Below are positions 17,239-25,150 of a DNA stretch of 64,000 nucleotides, one piece after another. Source of the DNA: Pseudonocardia sp. DSM 110487 (GTDB taxonomy: Bacteria > Actinomycetota > Actinomycetes > Mycobacteriales > Pseudonocardiaceae); assembly GCF_019468565.1 (NCBI RefSeq), contig NZ_CP080521.1:5580001-5644000 (forward strand), read 5' to 3'. A program made the translations under genes and the position numbers. How positions within the stretch are numbered: the stretch's first letter is position 1; every line of letters begins with the position of its first letter. Under the pieces are notes generated by a model that was not told where the DNA came from, ran no database searches, and saw nothing but the letters and a program-made list of their open reading frames with translations.

Positions 17239-18039
17239 GTGACCACCGCACGCGACACCGTCGCCGTCGTCACCGGCGCCGCCCGCGGCTTCGGCCGCGA
17301 GATCGCCCGCAGGCTCGTGGCCCGCGGCCACCGGGTGCTGATCACCGACCTCGACGCCGACGCGGTGGCCGTCACGGCGGGCGAGCTGGGCGCCACGGGC
17401 ATGCGGGCGGACGCGCGGGTGCCGGCCGACCACGCCGACGTCGCCGCGGCCGCTGCCGAGCTCGGGCCGGTCGGCGTGTGGGTCAACAACGCGGGTGTGC
17501 TGCGGGCGGGGCGGGTGTGGGAGCAGCCCGAACAGGACGTCACGCTGCAGGTGGAGGTCAACCTGCTCGGCGTCGTGCACGGCTCGCGCGCGGCCGTCGA
17601 GGCGATGCGGGGGCGCGGCGGGCACCTGCTCAACATCGCGTCGATGTCGGCGCACGGGCCGGTGCCGGGGCTCGCGGTCTACGCGGCCACGAAGGCGGCC
17701 GTCCTCAACTTCACCACCAGCCTGCAGGGTGAGCTGGACCTGGCGCGGCTGCCGATCCGCGCCCACGCCCTCTGCCCGGACGCCGCCGACACCGCGCTCG
17801 TGCGCGACGAGCAGGCCAGCCCGGACAGCGCGATGCTGTTCTCGCAGCGCACGCTCCTCGCGCCCGCCGCGGTGGCGGACGCCGCCGTCGCGCTGCTCGA
17901 CGGGCGCCGGGTCGTGCGCTCGATCCCGACCTACCGCGCGGGCGCGATGCGGATCGCGGGCGCCGTGCCCCGGCTGGGGCTGCCGGTACTGGCCCGGTTG
18001 CGCGCCCATGGCGACCGACGCCGGGTCGCGGGCTCATGA
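17239..18039 (+). CDS. Short-chain dehydrogenase/reductase
   Basis: 266 residues from GTG 17239. The classical SDR motifs are in order: TGAARGFG (cofactor loop), VNNAGVLRAG, catalytic Ser in LNIASMS, and YAATK supplying Tyr and Lys. The residue after the second strand (TDLDAD) favours NAD(H). The C-terminal 40 residues (RRVVRSIPTYRAGAMRIAG) resemble retinol-dehydrogenase-like SDRs of actinobacteria. The stop overlaps the start of the formyl-THF-ligase-like gene (18036) by 4 nt, placing it first in a three-gene operon with a LarA-like protein. Confidence 0.85.
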   Translation: MTTARDTVAVVTGAARGFGREIARRLVARGHRVLITDLDADAVAVTAGELGATGMRADARVPADHADVAAAAAELGPVGVWVNNAGVLRAGRVWEQPEQDVTLQVEVNLLGVVHGSRAAVEAMRGRGGHLLNIASMSAHGPVPGLAVYAATKAAVLNFTTSLQGELDLARLPIRAHALCPDAADTALVRDEQASPDSAMLFSQRTLLAPAAVADAAVALLDGRRVVRSIPTYRAGAMRIAGAVPRLGLPVLARLRAHGDRRRVAGS

Positions 18040-18821
18040 GCCCTCGTCCGTCCCGCCGCCACGACCACGACGCGGGCGGTGACCCCGAGCTGCTCGCGGC
18101 GAAGGCGGCGCTGCGCGACGAGGTCTGGACGGCATTGTCGGAGGCGCGGGTGGCGCGCTTCCCGGGCGCCCGCAACCGCATCTCCAACTTCACCGGAGCC
18201 GAGGCCGCGGCCCGGCGGCTCGCCGAGACCGACGCGTGGCGGGCGGCCGCCACCGTCAAGGCCAACCCGGACTCGGCGCAGCTGCCCGTGCGCCAGCGGG
18301 CCCTCGAGGACGGCAAGACCGTCTACATGGCGGTGCCGCGGCTCGCCGAGCCCGAACCGTTCTTCCTGCTCGACCCCGACCACCTCGCCGACCCGCCCCG
18401 CCGCGCCGCGTCCATCGCGGGGGCGACGCGCTCGGCGCGCCGGGTGGCCGTGGCCGACCTGTCCCCCGTCGACCTCGTCGTCAGCGGCTGCGTCGCCGTC
18501 GGCGAGGACGGCGCACGGCTGGGCAAGGGTGGCGGGTTCGCCGACCTGGAGTTCGCGCTCGCCACGGCCGCTGGGCTCGTCGGCCCTGGGACACTGGTGG
18601 TCACCACCGTGCACGAGCTGCAGATCCGGCCCGCCGGGGCGATCCCGACCGCGCCGCACGACGCCCCGGTCGACCTCGTCGTCACGCCCGAGCGTGTGAT
18701 CGACTGCCGGGAGCGGCGCGGGCCGCGGCCCGCCGACGGCATCCGCTGGTCCGAGCTCACGCGGGAGAAGATCGAGGCGATCCCGCTGTTGCGGGTCCTC
18801 GAGAAGGAGGCAGTGCGATGA
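18036..18821 (+). CDS. 5-formyltetrahydrofolate cyclo-ligase family protein
   Basis: 261 residues from ATG 18036. It has the 5-FCL fold signatures: FPGARNRISNFTGAEAAARR near the N-terminus, ATVKANPDSAQLPVR, and RLGKGGGFADLEFALA, the G-rich substrate loop of the family. The N-terminal sequence differs from folate-salvage FauA enzymes and is closer to the longer MTHFSD-like branch. Stop and next start overlap (18818-18821) behind an AAGGAGG site, so it is made together with the LarA-like protein. In that context the substrate may not be 5-formyl-THF. Confidence 0.8.
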   Translation: MSPRPSRRHDHDAGGDPELLAAKAALRDEVWTALSEARVARFPGARNRISNFTGAEAAARRLAETDAWRAAATVKANPDSAQLPVRQRALEDGKTVYMAVPRLAEPEPFFLLDPDHLADPPRRAASIAGATRSARRVAVADLSPVDLVVSGCVAVGEDGARLGKGGGFADLEFALATAAGLVGPGTLVVTTVHELQIRPAGAIPTAPHDAPVDLVVTPERVIDCRERRGPRPADGIRWSELTREKIEAIPLLRVLEKEAVR

Positions 18822-20116
18822 CGGGGACCACAACCGTGCGGCTCGCATACGGCGAGGCAGGCCTGTCGGTGGACCTGCCGGCCGAGCGCACCACCGTCGT
18901 CGAGCCCGTCTACGTGCCGGGCGCTCCCGACCAGCGGGAGGTGCTGCGCACGGCCCTGCGCAGGCCGGTGGCCGGGCCGCCGCTGCGTGAGCTCGCCCGA
19001 CCAGGGCAGCGCGTCGCGGTCTCGATGTGCGACGGCACAAGGGCGCAGCCGAGGCACCTCATGATCCCGGCGGTGCTCGAGGAGCTCGACGGGGTCGTCG
19101 ACCTCGACGACGTGGTGATCATCGTCGCCACCGGGACGCACCGCGGCAACACCGAGTCCGAGATCCGGACGATGCTCGGCGACGAGGTCGCCGACACCGT
19201 GCACGTGATCAACCACGACGCCCGTGACCCGTCGTTGCTCGTGCACCTGGGCACTCACGGCGGGGGAACCCACGGCAACGGCGTGCCGGTGTGGCTGAAC
19301 CGCTACTGGGTGGAGGCCGACCTGCGGATCACCACCGGGTTCGTCGAGCCCCATTTCTTCGCCGGTTTCAGCGGCGGGCCCAAGCTGGTGGCTCCCGGCC
19401 TCGCCGGGCTCGACACCGTGCTCACCCTCCACGACGCCCGGCGCATCGGGCACCCGCAGGCCACATGGGCGGTCTGCGAGGGCAACCCCGTGCACGATGA
19501 CATCCGGGCCGTCGTCGGCGCCGTGGGGAATGTCGACTTCGCGCTGGACGTGGTGCTCAACCGCGAGCAGCAGATCGTCGAGGCGTTCGGCGGCGAGCTG
19601 TTCGCGATGCACGCCGCCGCGCGCGAGGCGGCCAAGCGGCTCGCGATGCGCCCGGTGCCCGGCCGGTTCGACGTGGTCGTGACGACGAACGCGGGCTTCC
19701 CGCTCGACCAGAACCTCTACCAGTCAGTGAAGGGCATGTCGGCCGGCGCAACGGTCGTACGGGACGGCGGCACGATCGTGTGCGCGGCCGAGTGCCGCGA
19801 CGGGTTCCCCGACCACGGCTCGTACCGCGAGGTCCTGGAGTCGGCGCCGTCGCCGCGGGCCCTGCTCGACGCGATCGAGGCGCGCACGGAGACCGTGCCC
19901 GACCAGTGGCAGGTGCAGGTGCAGGCCAAGGTGCAGAGCCTCGCGCGGGTCGTGATGCACACGTCGTACCTGTCCGACCAGGCGCTCGCAGCCGCCCATC
20001 TCGAGCAGACCGCGGACATCGCGGGCACCGTCGCCGAGGCGCTGGGCGCCGCCGGGCCGGACGCGCGGGTCTGCGTGCTGCCGGAGGGTCCGCAGACCAT
20101 CCCCTATCCGGCCTGA
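18818..20116 (+). CDS. LarA-like nickel-dependent racemase/epimerase (DUF2088 family)
   Basis: 432 residues from ATG 18818 with a strong AAGGAGG (18804-18810). The N-terminal domain has VAVSMCDGTRAQPRH and IVATGTHRGN. The signature GFVEPHFFAGFSGGPKLVAP contains the His and the Lys equivalent to the residue that carries the nickel-pincer cofactor in lactate racemase. TLHDARRIGHP gives a further His. LarA racemizes lactate, and homologues act on other 2-hydroxy acids. No larB, larC or larE cofactor-synthesis gene is in the window, so the cofactor must come from elsewhere or the activity may differ. Confidence 0.85.
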   Translation: MTGTTTVRLAYGEAGLSVDLPAERTTVVEPVYVPGAPDQREVLRTALRRPVAGPPLRELARPGQRVAVSMCDGTRAQPRHLMIPAVLEELDGVVDLDDVVIIVATGTHRGNTESEIRTMLGDEVADTVHVINHDARDPSLLVHLGTHGGGTHGNGVPVWLNRYWVEADLRITTGFVEPHFFAGFSGGPKLVAPGLAGLDTVLTLHDARRIGHPQATWAVCEGNPVHDDIRAVVGAVGNVDFALDVVLNREQQIVEAFGGELFAMHAAAREAAKRLAMRPVPGRFDVVVTTNAGFPLDQNLYQSVKGMSAGATVVRDGGTIVCAAECRDGFPDHGSYREVLESAPSPRALLDAIEARTETVPDQWQVQVQAKVQSLARVVMHTSYLSDQALAAAHLEQTADIAGTVAEALGAAGPDARVCVLPEGPQTIPYPA

Positions 20117-20133
20117 GCTGGCATCCTCGCCCC

Positions 20134-20496
20134 ATGGGCTACCAGCTGCTCGCCGAGCTGGTGATGCTGCTGCACTTCGGGTTCCTGGCCTACGTCGCGC
20201 TGGGCGGGTTCATGGCCTGGCGGTGGCCGTGGGCGGTCGTCCCGCACGCCGCGGCGGTGCTGTGGGGCGCGCTCAACGCCACGGTCGGGATCCCGTGCCC
20301 GCTCACAGCGTGGGAGGACGCCGCCCGTAGGCGCGCGGGCGAGCTGGGCCTGCCCCGCGGGTTCATCGACACCTACCTCACCGGCGTCGTCTACCCGGAG
20401 GAGCACCTGCTCACGGCGCAGCTGCTGGTGGCGGCGCTCGTCGTGGTGTCGTGGACGGGGTTCGTGCTGCGCATGCGCCGGAGTGCCGCCGTTTAG
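20134..20496 (+). CDS. DUF2784 small membrane protein
   Basis: 120 residues from ATG 20134. Three to four hydrophobic helices, with a conserved-looking VGIPCPLTAWEDAAR between helices 2 and 3 and TGVVYPEEHL before the last. These are the hallmarks of DUF2784 proteins (short integral-membrane proteins, function unknown). The TAG stop at 20494-20496 is shared with the first bases of a 165-bp palindromic element, so the exact C-terminus was set by that element. It is convergent with the 67-aa gene beyond the element. Confidence 0.75.
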   Translation: MGYQLLAELVMLLHFGFLAYVALGGFMAWRWPWAVVPHAAAVLWGALNATVGIPCPLTAWEDAARRRAGELGLPRGFIDTYLTGVVYPEEHLLTAQLLVAALVVVSWTGFVLRMRRSAAV

Positions 20497-20659
20497 GAGG
20501 GTCCTGAACAACTCGGGCCGTAGCGAGCGGCGTCCAGGTGGTGTCCTCGCAAGGCGGACGATCGCGCCGATACCGCTGTTGTATCGGCGCGATCGTCCAA
20601 CGCGGCGAGGGCGCCGCCTGGGCGCCGCGCAGTAGGTCCGAGTTGTTCAGGGCGCTCCT
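20495..20659. repeat. 165-bp near-perfect palindromic element (MITE/REP-like)
   Basis: The outer arms, 20495-20516 and 20638-20659, match at 19 of 22 positions when inverted, including CCTGAACAACTCGG. The inner arms GGACGATCGCGCCGATAC (20556-20573) and 20581-20598 are perfectly complementary over 18 bp around a 7-nt loop. Stretches between them also pair. The element fills the whole space between two convergent genes and supplies or touches both their stop codons. It could fold as one long RNA hairpin and act as a bidirectional terminator. No ORF inside looks real. Confidence 0.8.
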
Positions 20660-20862
20660 TAGTCCGGGTCGCGATCCGAGCCCTTCTCCGCCCACTCCCG
20701 GTCGGCGCGGTCGGCCGCCTCGGTGCGCTCGCGCGCGATCTCCAGTGCCCGCGCCGCGGTCTCCTGGTCCGGGTACGGCCCGAGCCGGTCGGCCGAGCGA
20801 CAGCCGTCCCACGGCTCCACCTTGTGGTGTTTGAGGCAGTAGAACCATTGCTCGTCAGGCAT
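20659..20862 (-). CDS. Small conserved hypothetical protein (67 aa)
   Basis: Start ATG 20862, stop TAA read from 20661-20659 at the edge of the palindromic element. The sequence MPDEQWFYCLKHHKVEP, then DGCRSADRLGPYPDQETAARA and a charged helical tail, is a type I recall as common in actinomycetes (YYCLkHhrVE..DGCra.DRLGPY). It has Cys, two His and another Cys, but not in a convincing zinc-finger pattern. Soluble, cytoplasmic, function unknown. It is divergent from the LacI regulator by 53 bp. Confidence 0.75.
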   Translation of the reverse strand: MPDEQWFYCLKHHKVEPWDGCRSADRLGPYPDQETAARALEIARERTEAADRADREWAEKGSDRDPD

Positions 20863-20915
20863 ACCGCGAAGCGTGTCACCTCAGGTCGGCTCCCGCACGG
20901 GCCGCGCGTGCGAGC

Positions 20916-21971
20916 ATGTGCGCCATGGTGGAACCCGCTCAAGCCCCCGTGATGACCGACGTCGCGCGGCTGGCCGGCGTGTCCCACCAGACCGTCTCCC
21001 GCGTGGTCAACGGTTCCCCCCACGTGAGCGAACAGACCCGGGCCCGCGTGCTCGCCGCGATGGAGGAGCTCGGCTACCGGCGCAACGCCGTGGCGCGCGC
21101 GCTCGCCACCCGCCGCTCAGGCGCCCTCGGCGTGATCACGTTCGACACGGTGCTCTACGGGCCGGTGAGCACGCTGTACAGCATCGAGCAGGCGGCGAGC
21201 ACGGTCGGCATGGGCGTCAGCATCGCGGTGGTCGAGAGGATCAGCTCCGAGGCGGTCGAGCGGGCGCTCGACCGGCTGCAGGACCAGTCCGTCGAGGGCG
21301 TCGTGGCGCTCGCCGCCCAGCTCGACGCCGTGGAGGTGCTCACCGCGAAACTGCGGCCGGTGCCCACCGTCTTCGTGGGTGGGCTGCTCGGCGGCGGGAA
21401 CGGCGGGGAGACCCCAACCGTGCCTGCCATCGGCATCGACCAACGCGGCGGCGCGGCCCGAGCCACCCGCCACCTGCTCGAACTGGGGCACCGCACCGTC
21501 CACCACGTCGCAGGCCCCGCCGACTGGCTCGACGCCCGCTGGCGCGTCGAGGGCTGGCACTCGGCCCTCGCCGAGATCGGCGCGCCGGTGACCACCCCCG
21601 AGGCAGGCGACTGGAGCGCCCGCTCCGGCTTCGCCGCGATGCAGCGCCTCCTCTCATCCGACCCGGGGCTCACGGCCGTCTTCGTGGCCAACGACCACAT
21701 GGCGCTCGGCGCACTGCGCGCCCTCGACGAGGCCGGTCGGCGGGTTCCGGAGGACGTCAGCCTCGTCGGGTTCGACGACGTCCCGGAGGCGGAGTTCTTC
21801 GGCCCACCGCTCACCACCGTGCGCCAGCACTTCCCGGAGGCGGGCCGGCGCGCGGTCCGCCTGCTGCTCGACTTCATCCGGCCGGACGAGGCCTCGACCT
21901 TCACGATCGGCGCAGGGGCCGACCTGGTGCCCACCGACCTCGTCCTGCGCCGCAGCACCGGGCCCGCCTGA
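20916..21971 (+). CDS. LacI-family transcriptional regulator, probable arabinose-locus repressor
   Basis: 351 residues from ATG 20916 (ATG 20925 equally possible). The N-terminal HTH and hinge read MTDVARLAGVSHQTVSRVVN, then RNAVARALATRRSG. The periplasmic-binding-like sensor domain contains VFVANDHMALGALRALDEAG and SLVGFDDVPEAEFF, typical of sugar-binding LacI proteins. It lies 1.5 kb upstream of araBDA, whose promoter region carries a canonical LacI-type operator (23431-23446), so control of that operon is likely. An AbiEi-like gene and repeats lie between and look like a later insertion. Confidence 0.88.
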   Translation: MCAMVEPAQAPVMTDVARLAGVSHQTVSRVVNGSPHVSEQTRARVLAAMEELGYRRNAVARALATRRSGALGVITFDTVLYGPVSTLYSIEQAASTVGMGVSIAVVERISSEAVERALDRLQDQSVEGVVALAAQLDAVEVLTAKLRPVPTVFVGGLLGGGNGGETPTVPAIGIDQRGGAARATRHLLELGHRTVHHVAGPADWLDARWRVEGWHSALAEIGAPVTTPEAGDWSARSGFAAMQRLLSSDPGLTAVFVANDHMALGALRALDEAGRRVPEDVSLVGFDDVPEAEFFGPPLTTVRQHFPEAGRRAVRLLLDFIRPDEASTFTIGAGADLVPTDLVLRRSTGPA

Positions 21972-22020
21972 GCGCGGCCGGACCGCCCTTGTGGATGGCC
22001 CTCGCGCCTCTTGCCGGCAC

Positions 22021-22102
22021 CGACGCACCCGTTCTCCGCCGACGCCAACCGTCGATGGGTAGCGCCGGCCGACTCGAGGTGCGTCGGCAACGAAGGGGTG
22101 CG
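22021..22102. repeat. Dispersed intergenic repeat, copy A
   Basis: Begins CGACGCACC, has the core GTCGATGGGTAGCGCCGGCC at 22051-22070, then GGTGCGTCG as a terminal inverted repeat and a second GGGGTGCG. It shares core and ends with copies at 23104-23190 and 23234-23320 and, more weakly, 45861-45950. It lies between the LacI gene and the AbiEi-like gene. Confidence 0.6.
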
Positions 22103-22176
22103 CCCGCCTGACCGAGTTGTCCACAGGCCGCCACAACACCTACCGCAGCGGCCGCCGCGCCCCGCACGCTTGGGTC

Positions 22177-23088
22177 ATGACGATCTCGACGCAACCTCCC
22201 CTCCTGCGCCCCCACCTGCTCGCGCGCGGCTACTCCAGCGACGAGGTGCAACGAGCACGAAGAACGGGCGAGCTCGTCCCCGTCCGCCGGGGTGCCTACC
22301 TCGGCCGCGGTGACGAGCGCCTCGACGTCCCGGCCGCCCTCCACGCGGTGCTCGTGCGCGCCACGCTGCCGACGCTCGCCCCGGGCACCGTGGTCAGCCA
22401 TGTGTCCGCCGCGCTGCTGCACGGTCTGGACGTCTGGGGGATCCCGCTCGATCACGTGCACGTCACCCGGTCAGAGCGCTCCGGCGGACGGATCGGCTCG
22501 GTGGTGCACCGGCACGTCGCACCGCTCGAACCCACCGAGATCACCTCGCTCGACGGCGTCCTCGTGACCTCACTCGCCCGCACGATCACCGACATCGCCC
22601 GCAGCGTCCCGTTCGAGCAGGCGGTGGTCGTCGCAGATTCCGCGCTGAACACGCACTCGGACCTCACCTCCTCCGCGCTGGATGCGGCTCTTCGAAGGGC
22701 CACCGGCTGGCCTGGCGCACCGGCCGCCCGGAGGGCGATCGGATTCGCCCGACGCGGAGCGATGTCGCCAGGGGAGTCACTCAGCCGGATCGCCATCGCC
22801 CGCGCCGGCCTGCCCGTTCCGCAACTGCAGTACCCCGTGCGGCTGGCGGGCAGCGTCGCCGTCACGGACTTCGGCTGGGTCGCCCAGCGCGCGGTCGGCG
22901 AGTTCGACGGCGAGGTGAAGTACGGCAGGCTCGTCCCGCCTGGGCGGACGCCGGGCGATGTCGTCTTCGCCGAGAAGGTTCGCGAGGACGCGGTGCGCGC
23001 CCTGGGCTACGGCTTCGCGCGCTGGACATGGGACGAGCTCGACGATTTCGCACCCGTGGCTGCCCGGATCGCCCGTTCCTTCCGCTGA
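22177..23088 (+). CDS. AbiEi-like antitoxin/endonuclease-fold protein
   Basis: 303 residues from ATG 22177; the upstream extension to 22117 runs into repeat-like sequence and has no support. The N-terminal winged-helix (LLARGYSSDEVQRARRTGEL, VPVRRGAYL) matches the AbiEi antitoxin domain of type IV systems. The C-terminal half has TDFGWVAQRAVGEFDGEVK, an acidic/Lys pattern like the DUF559/Vsr-type nuclease fold (D..E.K). Such proteins are common and usually solitary in actinobacteria. No AbiEii nucleotidyltransferase partner is adjacent, so a toxin-antitoxin role is unproven. It is bracketed by copies of a dispersed repeat. Confidence 0.75.
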   Translation: MTISTQPPLLRPHLLARGYSSDEVQRARRTGELVPVRRGAYLGRGDERLDVPAALHAVLVRATLPTLAPGTVVSHVSAALLHGLDVWGIPLDHVHVTRSERSGGRIGSVVHRHVAPLEPTEITSLDGVLVTSLARTITDIARSVPFEQAVVVADSALNTHSDLTSSALDAALRRATGWPGAPAARRAIGFARRGAMSPGESLSRIAIARAGLPVPQLQYPVRLAGSVAVTDFGWVAQRAVGEFDGEVKYGRLVPPGRTPGDVVFAEKVREDAVRALGYGFARWTWDELDDFAPVAARIARSFR

Positions 23089-23103
23089 CCCGCGCATCCC
23101 ATG

Positions 23104-23190
23104 TCGGCTCACGCGCCCGGCGTCGGCTCACGCGGCCCGTCGATGGGCAGCGCGGGCGGACACGAGGTGCGCGGGCCGAGAAGGGGTGCG
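23104..23190. repeat. Dispersed intergenic repeat, copy B
   Basis: TCGGCTCACGCG occurs twice at the left end, then the core CCGTCGATGGGCAGCGCGGG and two right-end GGTGCG units. Same order of blocks as copies A and C. It starts 15 bp after the AbiEi-like stop codon. Confidence 0.55.
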
Positions 23191-23233
23191 CGAGCAACTC
23201 CTCGCCGTGCCACCAGGCACACCCCCCTCCTCC

Positions 23234-23320
23234 GCTCACGCACCCAGTCTCGGCTGATGCACCCGTTGACGGGTAGCGCCGGCCGAAAGCGGCCGCGCCG
23301 GCGGATACGGGGTGCGTGAG
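23234..23320. repeat. Dispersed intergenic repeat, copy C
   Basis: The ends CTCACGCACCC and GGGTGCGTGAG are perfect 11-bp inverted repeats. The core GTTGACGGGTAGCGCCGGCC matches copy A. It lies between copy B and the araB promoter, in a stretch (23089-23404) that otherwise contains no convincing gene. Confidence 0.6.
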
Positions 23321-23404
23321 TACCCGCGGCCTCGCGCACCCCGGCGTCCAGCGACGACAGACGCGGGCCGCCACCAAGGATGTCAGAGGAGTTCGCGCGC
23401 CGTC

Positions 23405-23446
23405 TTGACAAGTCCCCACCCCGCCCCCGATTGTGAGCGCTAACAA
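23405..23446 (+). promoter_or_regulatory. araB promoter with LacI-type operator
   Basis: TTGACA at 23405-23410 is a consensus -35 box. The operator TTGTGAGCGCTAACAA (23431-23446) is a near-perfect palindrome with the central GCGC typical of LacI-family sites. It covers the -10/+1 region, so a bound repressor would block initiation. The araB GTG follows 24 bp downstream with GGGAGAG as ribosome site. The likely binder is the LacI protein at 20916-21971. Confidence 0.75.
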
Positions 23447-23470
23447 CGCCGTTCGACGGGAGAGAGCACC

Positions 23471-25150
23471 GTGCCGAGTCCGCACAGCCCACAGGGCGCC
23501 GTCACCGTCGGCATCGACTTCGGCACGCTGTCCGGGCGCGCGGTCGTTGTTCGCGTGTCCGACGGCGCCGAGCTGGCGAGTGCCGTGCACCCCTACCCCC
23601 ACGGGGTCGTCGACCACACCCTGCCCACCACCGGCGCGACCCTCCCGCCGGACTGGGCCCTTCAGATGCCGGGCGACTGGATCGAGGTGCTCAAGGTCGC
23701 CGTACCGAAGGCGGTGGCCGCCGCGGGCGTCGAACCGCGCGAGGTGATCGGTATCGCCACCGACTTCACCGCGTCGACGGTCATGCCCACGCTCACCGAC
23801 GGCACCCCGCTCTCCGACCTGCCCGAGTTCGCCGACCGCCCGCACGCCTACCCGAAGCTGTGGAAGCACCACGCCGCGCAGGGCCAGGCCGACCGCATCA
23901 ACAAGGTCGCCGAGGAGCGCGGTGAGGCATGGCTCGCGCGCTACGGCGGGCGGATCTCCAGCGAGTGGGAGTTCGCCAAGGCGCTGCAGCTCCTCGAGGA
24001 GGACCCCGAGGTCTACGCGCGCACCGAGCGCTGGGTCGAGGCCGCCGACTGGATCATCTGGAAGTTGTCCGGCACGTACGTCCGCAACGCCTGCGTCGTC
24101 GGCTACAAGGGCATCTACCAGGACGGACACCACCCCGACCGGGACTACCTCGCCGCGCTGAACCCCGACTTCGCCGGCTTCGTCACCGACAAGCTGGAGC
24201 ACCCGATCGCCCAGCTCGGCGACCGCGCCGGCGGCCTCACCGCGGAGGCCGCGGCCTGGACCGGGCTGCCCGAGGGCATCGCGGTGGCGGTCGGCAACCT
24301 CGACGCGCACGCCACCGTGCCGGCCGCGAACGCGCTCGAGCCCGGCCAGCTGGTTGCGATCATGGGCACCTCCACGTGCCACGTGATGATCGGCGAGCAG
24401 CTTGCCGAGGTGCCCGGCATGTGCGGCGTGGTCGACGGCGGCGTCCTGCGCGGAACCTGGGGCTACGAGGCCGGCCAGAGCGGCGTCGGCGACATCTTCG
24501 GCTGGTTCGTCGAGACGTCCGTACCGCCGGAGTACCACCAGCGCGCCGCCGAGCGCGGCATCGACGTGCACGCGCTGCTCACCGAGCTGGCCGCCGAGCA
24601 GGAGGTCGGCGAGCACGGGCTCGTCGCACTGGACTGGCACTCCGGCAACCGCTCCGTGCTCGTCGACCACGAGCTCTCCGGTGTGATCATCGGCCAGACG
24701 CTGGCCACCCGGCCCGAACACACCTACCGCGCGCTCCTGGAAGCCACCGCGTTCGGCACCCGCACGATCATCGAGTCCTTCGAGGCGTCCGGTGTGCCGG
24801 TCCGGGAGCTGGTGGTGGCGGGCGGGCTGCTGAAGAACAGGTTCCTCATGCAGCTCTACGCCGACGTGTGCAACATGCCGCTCTCGACGATCGTCTCCGA
24901 GCAGGGGCCCGCCCTCGGCGCGGCCATCCACGCCGCCGTCGCCGCGGGCGCCTACCCGGACGTGCGGGCCGCCGCCGCGGCCATGGGCGGCGCGAACCGG
25001 AACGCCTACACCCCCGACCCCGAGCGCACCCGCGCCTACGACGCGCTCTACGCCGAGTACCGCCGCCTGCACGACTACTTCGGACGAGGAGAGAACGATG
25101 TTCTGCACCGGTTGCGCGCGATCCGACGGGCTGCGGTGAATAACAAGTGA
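23471..25150 (+). CDS. araB: Ribulokinase
   Basis: 559 residues from GTG 23471, normal for AraB. The FGGY-kinase start VTVGIDFGTLSGRAVVV carries the phosphate-1 loop. YPKLWKHHAAQGQAD and the large central domain are AraB-specific. VGNLDAHATVPAANA contains the catalytic Asp region and MGTSTCHVMIG the phosphate-2/adenosine region. VVAGGLLKNRFLMQLYAD is the C-terminal FGGY signature. It phosphorylates L-ribulose to L-ribulose-5-phosphate. The stop overlaps the araD start as GTGA (25147-25150), and the operator lies directly upstream. Confidence 0.96.
   Translation: MPSPHSPQGAVTVGIDFGTLSGRAVVVRVSDGAELASAVHPYPHGVVDHTLPTTGATLPPDWALQMPGDWIEVLKVAVPKAVAAAGVEPREVIGIATDFTASTVMPTLTDGTPLSDLPEFADRPHAYPKLWKHHAAQGQADRINKVAEERGEAWLARYGGRISSEWEFAKALQLLEEDPEVYARTERWVEAADWIIWKLSGTYVRNACVVGYKGIYQDGHHPDRDYLAALNPDFAGFVTDKLEHPIAQLGDRAGGLTAEAAAWTGLPEGIAVAVGNLDAHATVPAANALEPGQLVAIMGTSTCHVMIGEQLAEVPGMCGVVDGGVLRGTWGYEAGQSGVGDIFGWFVETSVPPEYHQRAAERGIDVHALLTELAAEQEVGEHGLVALDWHSGNRSVLVDHELSGVIIGQTLATRPEHTYRALLEATAFGTRTIIESFEASGVPVRELVVAGGLLKNRFLMQLYADVCNMPLSTIVSEQGPALGAAIHAAVAAGAYPDVRAAAAAMGGANRNAYTPDPERTRAYDALYAEYRRLHDYFGRGENDVLHRLRAIRRAAVNNK

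Noticed and set aside
22177..23088. Type IV toxin-antitoxin pair
   Set aside because: Only the AbiEi-like half exists. No AbiEii nucleotidyltransferase gene is adjacent, and solitary copies are common in actinobacteria.
23101..23319. 72-codon ORF in the repeat region
   Set aside because: It is made entirely of dispersed repeat copies B and C, with no ribosome site or conserved product.
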